This document shows positions 1 through 5,883 of a stretch of 11,538 nt of DNA, piece after piece. Source of the DNA: JBGVMW01 sp045122835. GTDB lineage: Bacteria; Bacillota; Clostridia; Lachnospirales; Lachnospiraceae. Every line of letters starts with the position of its first letter. The first letter of the stretch is position 1. The notes under the pieces are model-generated. The model saw only the letters and a program-made list of their open reading frames with translations, had not been told where the DNA came from and made no database searches. A program made the translations under genes and the position numbers. The DNA lies in assembly GCA_045122835.1 (NCBI GenBank), contig JBGVIB010000171.1, positions 1 to 11,538 on the forward strand. The letters run 5' to 3'.

Positions 1-35
1 TGAACTGCACAGTCCGTATGAAAACGTAGTGGCAG

Positions 36-90
36 CAGGCCAAAATCCATCACCGTAGGTGATTCTGCATGGATTTTGGCCTGTTATTAT
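36..90 (+). terminator. Long hairpin, possible terminator of an upstream gene
   Basis: A perfect 15-bp inverted repeat pairs 36-50 (CAGGCCAAAATCCAT) with 69-83. Inside it a smaller CACC-GTA-GGTG hairpin (51-61) stacks on the stem. The stem is followed by TTATTAT, a weak T-rich tail. It could end transcription of a gene before the window, or be the structured core of the repeat that surrounds it. The stem itself is certain; its role is not. Confidence 0.4.
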
Positions 91-109
91 GAATGCAATT
101 CATAATAAC
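83..109. repeat. Perfect 12-bp inverted repeat, 3-nt loop
   Basis: GTTATTATGAAT (83-94) and ATTCATAATAAC (98-109) are exact reverse complements around GCA. It abuts the preceding hairpin, sharing G83, so the two cannot be fully formed at once at that base. All-A/T pairing apart from the ends makes it unlikely as an intrinsic terminator. It may be an operator-like site or part of the repeat element. Confidence 0.6.
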
Positions 110-142
110 ATTGGTAACCTATGAGGGTACTGAATAGTTACA

Positions 143-209
143 AATTGTTTATAAACTGTGAAACAATTCCGATAATTTGCTGCCATACGGTAGATGGGAG
201 CTAATTATC
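143..209. other. Two further adjacent hairpins
   Basis: AATTGTTT (143-150) pairs exactly with AAACAATT (161-168) around a 10-nt loop. Directly after it, GATAATT (171-177) pairs with AATTATC (203-209), and inside that GCTGCCAT (179-186) pairs with ATGGGAGC (194-201) with one mismatch, leaving a 7-nt loop. Together with the two hairpins to the left this gives four stem-loops in 175 bases. The second hairpin covers the stop codon of the doubtful minus-strand reading frame at 201-398. No known RNA family is recognised. Confidence 0.5.
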
Positions 210-398
210 TTGAGAAATGCTACGGATTTCCTCGGCAAAGTCTTTCCAGTAATCATATTTTAACTTTTTCATTAGGGTATTCCAGTTATCTGTTTTTAAT
301 GGAATGTCAAGCTCAGAAAAACAAGGACAGAGCCAATGGCTATTTTTCGTTTCACTTTTCTTGAAAAATCTTTTCATATGTACGAAAATCATATTCAA
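201..398 (-). CDS. Small hypothetical protein, doubtful
   Basis: A 65-codon minus-strand frame begins at TTG (398), or more likely at ATG (392, 63 aa). The translation is not repetitive and contains three tryptophans, two cysteines (CPC) and an acidic C-terminal end, so it could be a real small or remnant gene. Against it: no ribosome binding site precedes either start, the upstream DNA carries the likely fliB promoter running the other way, and no family is recognised. It may be the decayed end of a longer gene. Low confidence. Confidence 0.22.
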   Translation of the reverse strand: MNMIFVHMKRFFKKSETKNSHWLCPCFSELDIPLKTDNWNTLMKKLKYDYWKDFAEEIRSISQDN

Positions 399-407
399 TG
401 TTATAAT
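379..407 (+). promoter_or_regulatory. Extended -10 promoter, likely for fliB
   Basis: TGTTATAAT (399-407) is a perfect TATAAT hexamer with the TGn extension. The -35 region at 379-384 (TGTACG, 17-bp spacing) is poor, which is acceptable for an extended -10 promoter. Transcription would begin near 414 and give a leader of about 70 nt before the fliB start. Confidence 0.5.
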
Positions 408-486
408 AATGTATTGACCAGCTGATGTTTAGATGAAATTTTGTAAATACATAGTAAGAATATACACGAAGAAAGGAAGCAAGTCT

Positions 487-1533
487 ATGAAAATAACATA
501 TTATAATAAATTCAACTGCATTGCAGACCAATGTACTTTTACCTGCTGTGAAGGCTGGGACATTGCCCTTGACAGTGAAGCTTGCTGGCAGCGTGCTAAG
601 GAAGGGAAGAAATATTCAAAGGAATCAAAACGATGTCCTTTCTTAAAAGAAGATGGCTTGTGCCATATTGTGGAGCAGGATGGGGAATTGGCTTTGCCAG
701 AATCCTGTCATACATTTCCAAGACTGGTTCATGAATATGAGGGAGAGACAGAAGAACTATTGTCTTTTGCCTGTCCGGTGGTGCTAGATATTGTGAAGGA
801 GAATCTGGAGCTGGCGTCCCGACCTCAGGAACCGGACAATACAGAGCTTACCATAGATAGCTATATTCGCCACAGTATGCTAGAAATACTTGACAGTGAG
901 GATTATGAGCTGTCTGTCAAGCTTTTGCTTATATATCAGTATTTGTCCCTAGCAGCAGATTGTTCGGAGGATGATATAGAGTGGGAGACAGAAAGCTTTC
1001 TTGAGGAGGATGGCATGGAAGATGCCGCGGCAATCTGGGAGTATGCTGACATTAGCAGAGATGATACGGTAGGCGAGTGTGTGGAGTTGTTCCTTGATAT
1101 TATGGAAGATTATAAGGAGGTTCCTCTCTATAAAACTATATTTGAAGACCTGATTGCCTATGTGGAAAAGGAATCGGAGAAATCCCTGCCAGTAGGCTTT
1201 GAACTTTTTCATGGTGTATTTTCTTCCTTTGAGCCATTACTTCAGATTGTATACAGGGACAAGATATATGAGTCCTGTCGCAATGAAGATATTGAAGATA
1301 CCATGGTAAATTATCAGCTCCTTGCAATTGAATATGCCATGGTTCGAATTGCTTCTTTCCTAAAATGGAAAATGAGTCCCAGAAAGGTATTACCATATGA
1401 GGATGTTAGAAATTATGTTGTAGCATTTTCAAGAATTATTGGGCATAACAGTGAGACGTTTGTGGAATTTATTGAAGATAGTTTTGAGAATACTATAGTA
1501 GAAGCCGGATATATGGCATTGATATTGTTGTAG
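487..1533 (+). CDS. fliB: Flagellin lysine-N-methylase family protein (FliB-like)
   Basis: This 348-aa protein matches the FliB family, whose founding member in Salmonella methylates lysines of flagellin. The N-terminus has the typical cysteine cluster C11, C16, C20, C21, followed by C50-PFL, C59, C74 in a CHTFPR context and C96; such cysteines in this family are thought to bind a metal or Fe-S centre. The rest is helical and acidic, as in clostridial relatives. I chose ATG 487 over the in-frame ATG 433 because GAAAGGAAG stands just upstream and the family motif starts at once. Clostridial homologues often occur as lone genes away from flagellar clusters, as here, so the true substrate is open. 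The stop is six bases from a repeat copy, but the protein does not look obviously truncated. Confidence 0.85.
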   Translation: MKITYYNKFNCIADQCTFTCCEGWDIALDSEACWQRAKEGKKYSKESKRCPFLKEDGLCHIVEQDGELALPESCHTFPRLVHEYEGETEELLSFACPVVLDIVKENLELASRPQEPDNTELTIDSYIRHSMLEILDSEDYELSVKLLLIYQYLSLAADCSEDDIEWETESFLEEDGMEDAAAIWEYADISRDDTVGECVELFLDIMEDYKEVPLYKTIFEDLIAYVEKESEKSLPVGFELFHGVFSSFEPLLQIVYRDKIYESCRNEDIEDTMVNYQLLAIEYAMVRIASFLKWKMSPRKVLPYEDVRNYVVAFSRIIGHNSETFVEFIEDSFENTIVEAGYMALILL

Positions 1534-1539
1534 AGTGGC

Positions 1540-1606
1540 TAGAGCGTGTCCTAAAATTCATTCCTGTAATCTGTACGCCCCACTTTGCGGAAGAATTTGG
1601 GGACAA
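1540..1606 (+). mobile_element. MITE-like hairpin repeat, family A copy 1
   Basis: This is one of three diverged copies of a ~73-bp element in the window (others at 4031-4103 and 9889-9962). It starts TAGAGCGTGTCC, has TGTCCTAAAATTC (1547-1559) facing GAATTTGGGGACA (1593-1605), and shares the middle blocks ATCTG and CCCCACTTTGCGG with copy 2. The right end has lost the CTCTA terminus seen in the other two. It fills most of the fliB-bioY gap. No transposase is encoded. Confidence 0.75.
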
Positions 1607-1641
1607 CTGAAAATAGATATGAGAAAGGCAGAAATCTGAAA

Positions 1642-2205
1642 ATGGACGATGTAACAACACACAAAATCAATAAAAACAGAATTACCACACAGGATATTAC
1701 TGTCATGGCATTACTGACTGCGCTGCTATGTATTTCTTCCTATATAATCATTCCTTTACCATTTACTGCTGTAAGCCTTACAGCCCAGACATTAGTTGTT
1801 AATATGATAGGTCTTCTAATGCGTCCGAAAAAAGCTGGAACAATCGTAGGAGTCTGGATCGTTTTAGGTGCAGTCGGACTACCGGTATTCAGCGGTGGTA
1901 TAGGCGGACTGGGCAAACTGTTAGGTCCCACTGGCGGTTATATTATAGGGAGTGTAGTGGTAGCTGTTCTGATATCCCTGTTAAAAGGCAAGAACGGAAA
2001 TATAATACGCTATGCAGTCGTTGCCATTGTAGTAGGAATGCCCGTTCTTTATTTGTTAGGCATGAGCTGGATGATGATTTCTGCTGGCATGGACTGGCGG
2101 GCTGCATTGGTATCTTCTGTATTACCATTTATCCCTCTTGATATTGCAAAGTGTATTGCTGCAGCAATTGTTGTTAAGCCACTAGAGCGGGTGGTGAAAG
2201 CTTGA
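1642..2205 (+). CDS. bioY: Biotin transporter BioY (S component of an ECF transporter)
   Basis: The 187-aa membrane protein binds and imports biotin, either with a shared energising module (EcfA, EcfA', EcfT) or alone at low efficiency. The BioY signature is clear: residues 79-100 hold GLPVFSGGIGGLGKLLGPTGGY-type sequence, here split as GLPVFSGG and GPTGGY, and near the C-terminus PFIPLDIAK (162-170) supplies the conserved Asp and Lys. About six hydrophobic segments fill residues 20-180, the normal size for the family. ATG 1642 is preferred; an in-frame TTG at 1585 would begin inside the repeat copy. The ribosome binding site is weak (AAAGGC, 1623-1628). No BirA box or riboswitch is visible and no biotin synthesis genes are nearby, so it may be read through from fliB or from a promoter in the repeat. 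Confidence 0.93.
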   Translation: MDDVTTHKINKNRITTQDITVMALLTALLCISSYIIIPLPFTAVSLTAQTLVVNMIGLLMRPKKAGTIVGVWIVLGAVGLPVFSGGIGGLGKLLGPTGGYIIGSVVVAVLISLLKGKNGNIIRYAVVAIVVGMPVLYLLGMSWMMISAGMDWRAALVSSVLPFIPLDIAKCIAAAIVVKPLERVVKA

Positions 2206-2208
2206 TAT

Positions 2209-2262
2209 TTGGGAGCTGTCGCATTAATGATTGAATAAATCATAGATATAACAGCTCCCCAA
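2209..2262. terminator. Bidirectional hairpin between convergent genes
   Basis: GGGAGCTGT (2211-2219) pairs exactly with ACAGCTCCC (2251-2259), with a nested ATGATT/AATCAT hairpin (2227-2232, 2238-2243) in the loop. It sits between the ends of bioY (+) and the minus-strand membrane protein gene, the normal place for a shared terminator. The tails on both strands are only moderately T-rich, so strength is uncertain. Confidence 0.6.
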
Positions 2263-2282
2263 TGTTAGCGTTAAAAGGTCTG

Positions 2283-3728
2283 TTACTCATCAAGCTCTAC
2301 ATCCGGTATTTCATCTAACATATTATAATATTCTTCCTCGCTAATACCTTCGTCTTCAGCTCCGTAGGAGAACACCTCTGGAGTGTAGATCTTTTCTTTA
2401 TACCAGCAATGGTTTTCGTATAAGGCTTCTGATAAATCTGGTTCTTCTTCTAAGTAAGCCAATGTATTTTGGGTGAAAAAATCTTTTTTAGCTATTTTTT
2501 TCTGTAGCTGCATATACTGTATCCAAATGATTCCCTTGATACAGTTTTTCAAAACTTCCCTGTCAGGTTCCGGAGTGTCTGGGTATAATAGCTTGTATTG
2601 CTCTAAAATCTCCATCCATTTAAAATAAACAGAATCTGACATGAAACATATTAAAAGGTGGTTATTCCGAAAGGTCAGATCCCATTCAACGCCGTCGCAT
2701 CCTCTTGTTTTCATTTCTTCTAAAAGAAGCTTATTTATGTAATTTAAACATCTTTCCACTAATACCGGACACCAGCCGTATTGTTCGAGAAATCTCTTCA
2801 TCTCAGCAGTTTTTAACAATGGACATGTGGCAGATTGGAGGTTTGCTTTTTCATCATAATTTCGTTCGTTAAAAGTAATCTTTTCTAAACACACATCAAT
2901 CCAGTCGTGATTGATTTCATACTGAATATTCTTAAATATTTTTGGATACTTAAGGCATATGATATTCATGTATTTATTTCTAACCTGAATATATTTTTCA
3001 TATTCACCTTCCACACAGGATGCAATACTAAAATGCTCCTGTTGTTTACTGAATATTTTACTGACCATATAGGAGTTTGTTGCAGCAGTCTGGCGAATAA
3101 GCGATTCCGCCATATTTTCCAATTGACGATTTTTGGTTTCTTCTGTTCCTATTAAGAAGAAAGCAATATCATTATCTGTGTTTTCAAAATCGCAGTTATT
3201 TAATTTTTCCATAATTCTGTAATACAAGGTTTCTAGTTTTTCATATTTGTATTCTTCATTTCCCTTAAAGAATTTTTCTTTCAGGGATTTTATCACAGAG
3301 TCATTGTTAAAATATACTTGTAATACTCTGAATACCATATAGGTTAAAATCAGCACTTCAATAATAGCTAAAATGCTCATCAGCAGATATCTTTCCCCTA
3401 TATAACTAATTACCGACAATAGCAGAATATAAAATGTATAAACAGACAAATCGATCAAATTGAAGCCGGCTGGTTCCACTAACTTTAAATGTACCAGATT
3501 CTCCCAAAGAACCACATTGCTCTTATCTGATAATACAGCAAGCACAGAAATAATCAAAAATGCGGAAGCAAACTGCTCGATCAAAATAGACAGGCAGTCT
3601 TCAGAAGATAAAATGGAAAAAGGAAATTCCTTTAAATTAAAAAAAAGTACAGAAAAAATAATACTACATAGAAATAAAATGACGCAGACATACGTTTTAT
3701 TTCGATGGTTTTTAATAATTTTATTCAT
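2283..3728 (-). CDS. Unrecognised membrane protein, four N-terminal helices
   Basis: I do not recognise this 481-aa protein. The N-terminal 140 residues hold four likely transmembrane helices (about 12-30, 49-67, 94-112 and 114-135). The remaining ~340 residues are soluble, rich in Lys, Glu, Tyr and Asn and probably helical, with several Trp and Cys residues near the centre and a strongly acidic last 40 residues. The helix pairs and long C-terminal region suggest a membrane-anchored protein with a cytoplasmic domain. ATG 3728 is supported by GAGGTGACTT just upstream (read on the minus strand). It is a single gene with its own promoter and converges with bioY, so context gives no function. A sensor, envelope or defence role cannot be told apart from sequence alone. 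Confidence 0.8.
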   Translation of the reverse strand: MNKIIKNHRNKTYVCVILFLCSIIFSVLFFNLKEFPFSILSSEDCLSILIEQFASAFLIISVLAVLSDKSNVVLWENLVHLKLVEPAGFNLIDLSVYTFYILLLSVISYIGERYLLMSILAIIEVLILTYMVFRVLQVYFNNDSVIKSLKEKFFKGNEEYKYEKLETLYYRIMEKLNNCDFENTDNDIAFFLIGTEETKNRQLENMAESLIRQTAATNSYMVSKIFSKQQEHFSIASCVEGEYEKYIQVRNKYMNIICLKYPKIFKNIQYEINHDWIDVCLEKITFNERNYDEKANLQSATCPLLKTAEMKRFLEQYGWCPVLVERCLNYINKLLLEEMKTRGCDGVEWDLTFRNNHLLICFMSDSVYFKWMEILEQYKLLYPDTPEPDREVLKNCIKGIIWIQYMQLQKKIAKKDFFTQNTLAYLEEEPDLSEALYENHCWYKEKIYTPEVFSYGAEDEGISEEEYYNMLDEIPDVELDE

Positions 3729-3788
3729 AAGTCACCTCACTGAATGTTGTTTGATTCATTCTATTTTCTTTAGAATTGACGGTATTCT

Positions 3789-3794
3789 ATTATA
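3789..3794 (-). promoter_or_regulatory. -10 element for the minus-strand membrane protein gene
   Basis: Read on the minus strand this is a perfect TATAAT, about 60 bp before the start codon at 3728. The matching -35 position (TAGATT at 17-bp spacing) agrees only at three bases. It is the best promoter candidate in the leader. Confidence 0.4.
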
Positions 3795-3946
3795 CACGAA
3801 TTCACATTAAAAATCTACTTATACAGGAAATGTAAGTATCCAACATTTTGTCATAATTTTCGATGATTTTTGATCAAAACAGAGGAGATGAAAATTCTGT
3901 TTTTCTACTTTCTTGCAATATAAAATGGATAGTTTTTTTGCTACAA

Positions 3947-3976
3947 TTTCAACTGGTAAAGAAATTGTGGTATACT
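3947..3976 (+). promoter_or_regulatory. Candidate promoter for the 163-aa protein gene
   Basis: TATACT (3971-3976) is a good -10 in the context GTGGTATACTAAT; the same context, GCGGTATACTAAT, recurs before the 66-aa gene. TTTCAA (3947-3952) at 18 bp is a weak -35. Transcripts would carry a leader of about 210 nt that includes the whole repeat copy at 4031-4103. Confidence 0.4.
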
Positions 3977-4030
3977 AATTCTGAATAGATGTGTTAGTTC
4001 ATAAAATTTGCAGGATAATATGGAGATTAT

Positions 4031-4103
4031 TAAAGCGTGTTTAAAAATTCATTTCTGCAATCTGCATGCCCCACTTTGCGGTAGAATTTGGGGACACACT
4101 CTA
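4031..4103 (+). mobile_element. MITE-like hairpin repeat, family A copy 2
   Basis: This 73-bp copy is the most complete. It is bounded by TA on both sides, begins AAAGCGTGTTTAAAAATTC and ends GAATTTGGGGACACACTCT; the two ends are inverted with 13 of 19 identical positions and several of the rest G-U compatible. It shares TTCTGCAA with copy 3 and CCCCACTTTGCGG with copy 1. TA flanks with inverted ends are what IS630/Tc1-mariner-mobilised MITEs show; that assignment is inference. Confidence 0.78.
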
Positions 4104-4192
4104 GAAGCAGATATCTATGTGAAGGATATTAGGGATAGGAATAAATTTTCAAATGCGTTTTAGTAAATAAAGAGGTAGAAAGGATATTAGAT

Positions 4193-4684
4193 ATGAAGAA
4201 AGAAAAACAACATCTTACCAATATAACCATCAGAAAAAACATCACAGGTTTAGCCTACAGTCTTCACGATGCTCATATAACTGGGATTAAGCTTAAAAAA
4301 TATGACAAAGAATCCCAGACGGCAGACATAAAAATCAAGTTCAAGGATGGCTTTTACGAGCCTAAAGATGGTGATTGTTTGCCGGTACCAGGATATCTTC
4401 TCTTTGAAAATGTAGATTTAGATTTTTCTAACGTCTACATTATGAGTATTCGTGGATTAAATTATGGCAAGATAAAAGGAAGAAAATATAGCCTTAAGAA
4501 ATTCATAAAGAAATACCAGGAGATGGATATGGAAATAATTGATGAAACTTATGGATATAATGGGTCAAATTTTGCCGGATGGTTCTATGATGGAAAGGAT
4601 ATAAAGGAATTTATCATTGAGTTGTATCACACAGGCGATATGAAGTATATTACGGCAACTGACAACACAGAATCAGATTCATAA
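4193..4684 (+). CDS. Hypothetical protein with SLHDAHI motif
   Basis: I do not recognise this 163-aa soluble protein with confidence. It has no signal peptide or membrane segment. The N-terminal half looks like a beta-rich fold: residues 23-29 SLHDAHI, then alternating strands (TADIKIKF, 43-50) and YLLFENVDLDF (68-78). A motif of the form LHDxxI followed by strands and a phenylalanine-rich strand is seen in several small DUF and immunity-like families in Firmicutes, so such a role is possible but unproven. The C-terminus is basic then acidic. ATG 4193 is preceded by AAAGGA about 10 bp upstream. The gene stands alone between two promoter-like sites, so context adds little. Confidence 0.75.
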   Translation: MKKEKQHLTNITIRKNITGLAYSLHDAHITGIKLKKYDKESQTADIKIKFKDGFYEPKDGDCLPVPGYLLFENVDLDFSNVYIMSIRGLNYGKIKGRKYSLKKFIKKYQEMDMEIIDETYGYNGSNFAGWFYDGKDIKEFIIELYHTGDMKYITATDNTESDS

Positions 4685-4692
4685 AAATGGTA

Positions 4693-4721
4693 AAGACAAA
4701 ATAGAAAAAGTGCGGTATACT
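4693..4721 (+). promoter_or_regulatory. Promoter for the 66-aa / DUF4125-like pair
   Basis: AAGACA (4693-4698) and TATACT (4716-4721) are separated by 17 bp. The start codon at 4778 lies about 50 bp from the expected start of transcription. Confidence 0.5.
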
Positions 4722-4777
4722 AATAAAAAATTGTATAAAAATGAAAAGCTGTTAAAACGGCAGAAAGCGGGGAAAAT

Positions 4778-4978
4778 ATGGACGAAAAGACAATGATTGA
4801 TGATTTGATTGCGCAGTTAGATAAGGGAATGGCAAATGGATTAGGTCATATGAATGTAGATGTAGATATGACAAAAGAAACAAAAGAGGTGGAGACTATG
4901 GGCTGCACCGATTGCTCAAAGGTTCCATTTGCCTGTAGTGTGCCAACATTGCATGAAGGTCTTGACGGAGACGAGTAA
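4778..4978 (+). CDS. 66-aa acidic protein with C-terminal three-cysteine motif
   Basis: The small protein has an acidic N-terminal part (residues 1-40) without cysteine, then GCTDCSKVPFAC with C43, C46 and C53 and a short acidic tail. There is no signal peptide. CxxC-x6-C could bind a metal, form a disulfide, or be the modified core of a ribosomally made peptide whose leader is residues 1-40; no modifying enzyme such as a radical SAM protein is in the window. GCGGGGA ahead of ATG 4778 is a good ribosome binding site and a promoter lies just upstream. The DUF4125-like gene begins 97 bp downstream with no terminator between, so co-transcription is likely. No family is recognised; it is probably a real gene because of its signals and composition. 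Confidence 0.7.
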   Translation: MDEKTMIDDLIAQLDKGMANGLGHMNVDVDMTKETKEVETMGCTDCSKVPFACSVPTLHEGLDGDE

Positions 4979-5065
4979 GCGGACAGCTGGTAACGGTTCT
5001 GAACAAGGTTGTATTGTGGGGAATTGTTACGTTTGTTAATGTTAGTGTCATGCAAGTGGCAGAAT

Positions 5066-5070
5066 GGAGG
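5066..5070 (+). promoter_or_regulatory. Ribosome binding site that decides a GTG start
   Basis: GGAGG lies five bases before an in-frame GTG (5076-5078). The in-frame ATG at 5064 overlaps this site and has nothing like it upstream, so GTG 5076 is the likelier start of the DUF4125-like gene. Confidence 0.65.
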
Positions 5071-5075
5071 ATATT

Positions 5076-5693
5076 GTGACAGATTGCAAAGACTGGACAA
5101 ATGAGAAATTAGTAGAGCATTTAATAAAACTTGAATTTGTAGCATTTGACAAGACAAGAAACGAAGGTGGCAGAGCATCCTGCCAGGACGATTGGGAGAC
5201 CTTTCATATTATGCGAAAGAGCCAGTATTTAACATGGACAAGGGAAATGCTGCTAAGCTTCATTGAGGACTTTGAAAATGCAACTTCCTTAGGAAGAAAT
5301 CTAATTACAGAGAAATATGCATGGATGATGGAAACTACATCTCCGGAGGAATTTGAGGAAATCGAAGATAAACTTCCACCGGTACGGGAGGAAAATAAGG
5401 CTATCATTGAACAGATTGTGGGCATTCAGGTGAAATGGATGGAAGAATTTGCAGCAGAGCATGGTAACGTTACCATGCATGCCAGATACATTCACACCTC
5501 AGAAGATAAACCATGGGCAACCTCATTTGAGACCTACTTAAGAGGTGAATTAAAGACATATTCCGATGAAACCTTGTTCCTGTATGCAAAATTTATTATT
5601 GAATTATCAAAAGAAGGAAAAAACCTTACCGAGATGACTATGAAACATACCATTGATATGTATGGATATGCATCTTTTGAAGACATCAAATAA
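5076..5693 (+). CDS. DUF4125-like protein
   Basis: This 205-aa soluble, mostly helical protein resembles the DUF4125 family as I remember it. The landmarks are GGRASCQDD (31-39), a following MRKSQ and W54, GRNLITEKYAWMM (73-85), IQVKWMEEF (117-125), TSFETYLRGEL (149-159) and YGYAS near the end (196-200). The family's function is unknown. The protein has only two cysteines (C4, C36) and no membrane segment or known catalytic motif. It probably forms a unit with the 66-aa gene upstream and is closed by a terminator at 5702. A perfect 20-bp palindrome lies within its codons 128-135. The gene is intact; the family assignment is from recalled motif similarity only. Confidence 0.75.
   Translation: MTDCKDWTNEKLVEHLIKLEFVAFDKTRNEGGRASCQDDWETFHIMRKSQYLTWTREMLLSFIEDFENATSLGRNLITEKYAWMMETTSPEEFEEIEDKLPPVREENKAIIEQIVGIQVKWMEEFAAEHGNVTMHARYIHTSEDKPWATSFETYLRGELKTYSDETLFLYAKFIIELSKEGKNLTEMTMKHTIDMYGYASFEDIK
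5459..5478. repeat. Perfect 20-bp palindrome inside a coding region
   Basis: GCATGGTAACGTTACCATGC reads the same on both strands. It lies within the DUF4125-like gene. Its form is that of an operator for a dimeric regulator, but the location inside a gene argues for chance or a codon-level effect. Confidence 0.6.
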
Positions 5694-5701
5694 GGAAAAA
5701 C

Positions 5702-5750
5702 TGCGCCCAGCCACTAAGCTACATTGCCATAGGTTGGGCGCAATTATTAT
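5702..5750 (+). terminator. Intrinsic terminator after the DUF4125-like gene
   Basis: TGCGCCCAGCC (5702-5712) pairs with GGTTGGGCGCA (5732-5742), allowing one G-U pair, and is followed by ATTATTATAT. It starts eight bases after the stop codon. Mixed A/T in the tail makes it moderately strong. Confidence 0.75.
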
Positions 5751-5763
5751 ATGATACAAGAAA

Positions 5764-5792
5764 TTGGAAATTACTATGTGCCAGCAGATAAT
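5764..5792 (+). promoter_or_regulatory. Promoter of deoC
   Basis: TTGGAA (5764-5769) and GATAAT (5787-5792) are separated by exactly 17 bp. The site lies just behind the preceding terminator and leaves a leader of about 85 nt before deoC. Confidence 0.55.
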
Positions 5793-5834
5793 TTAAGGTA
5801 GTGTAAGTCTGATTTCTAAGTAGAGAATCCATTC

Positions 5835-5858
5835 TGACTATTTACGGATGGATAGTCA
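5835..5858 (+). promoter_or_regulatory. Hairpin in the deoC leader
   Basis: TGACTAT (5835-5841) pairs exactly with ATAGTCA (5852-5858) around a 10-nt loop, 14 bases ahead of the AAGGAG ribosome binding site (5872-5877). It could be an operator for a nucleoside-responsive repressor or a leader structure affecting translation. There is no T-run strong enough for attenuation. Confidence 0.4.
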
Positions 5859-5883
5859 TTTATAAAAAGAAAAGGAGTTCACC

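Larger units (their letters stand above)
1..141. repeat. Partial copy 1 of a dispersed non-coding repeat (family B)
   Basis: Positions 7-36 match 9181-9210 with differences that are almost all transitions, and the right edge CTGAATAGTTAC (130-141) is the reverse complement, with one mismatch, of GTAACTATTTAG at 9149-9160. In the second copy that motif lies to the left of the shared stretch; here it lies to the right, as expected if it is a terminal inverted repeat and the left end of this copy lies before the window. Between the shared block and the right edge are two strong hairpins described separately. There is no reading frame of interest. Reading this as a small non-autonomous mobile element is inference from two partial copies. 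Confidence 0.45.
3729..4192. other. 464-bp divergent intergenic region
   Basis: No gene is seen here. It holds a -10 element for the minus-strand gene (3789-3794), a perfect 12-bp palindrome TTTTGATCAAAA (3868-3879), a hairpin AAAACAGA/TCTGTTTT (3876-3883, 3896-3903) overlapping that palindrome, a plus-strand -10 (3971-3976) and copy 2 of the hairpin repeat (4031-4103). The palindrome and hairpin could be an operator or weak terminator; nothing ties them to a known regulator. Confidence 0.6.

Noticed and set aside
1531..1560. FliB truncated by the adjacent repeat
   Set aside because: The stop lies before the repeat edge and the C-terminus looks compatible with the family; no remnant of a longer frame follows the repeat.
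1585..1641. TTG start extending bioY by 19 codons
   Set aside because: The extension is made of repeat sequence and the BioY family normally begins near the ATG at 1642.
3460..3810. Plus-strand 116-codon frame opposite the membrane protein gene
   Set aside because: No ribosome binding site or family match; it lies mostly antisense to a well-supported gene.
3888..3923. Eleven-codon hydrophobic frame after GAGGAG
   Set aside because: The purine run touches the ATG with no spacing, and the sequence is part of an inverted repeat; too short and unsupported as a peptide gene.
4741..4777. Possible hairpin before the 66-aa gene
   Set aside because: Only short, mismatched pairing (GCTGTT/AACGGC type); not distinguishable from chance.
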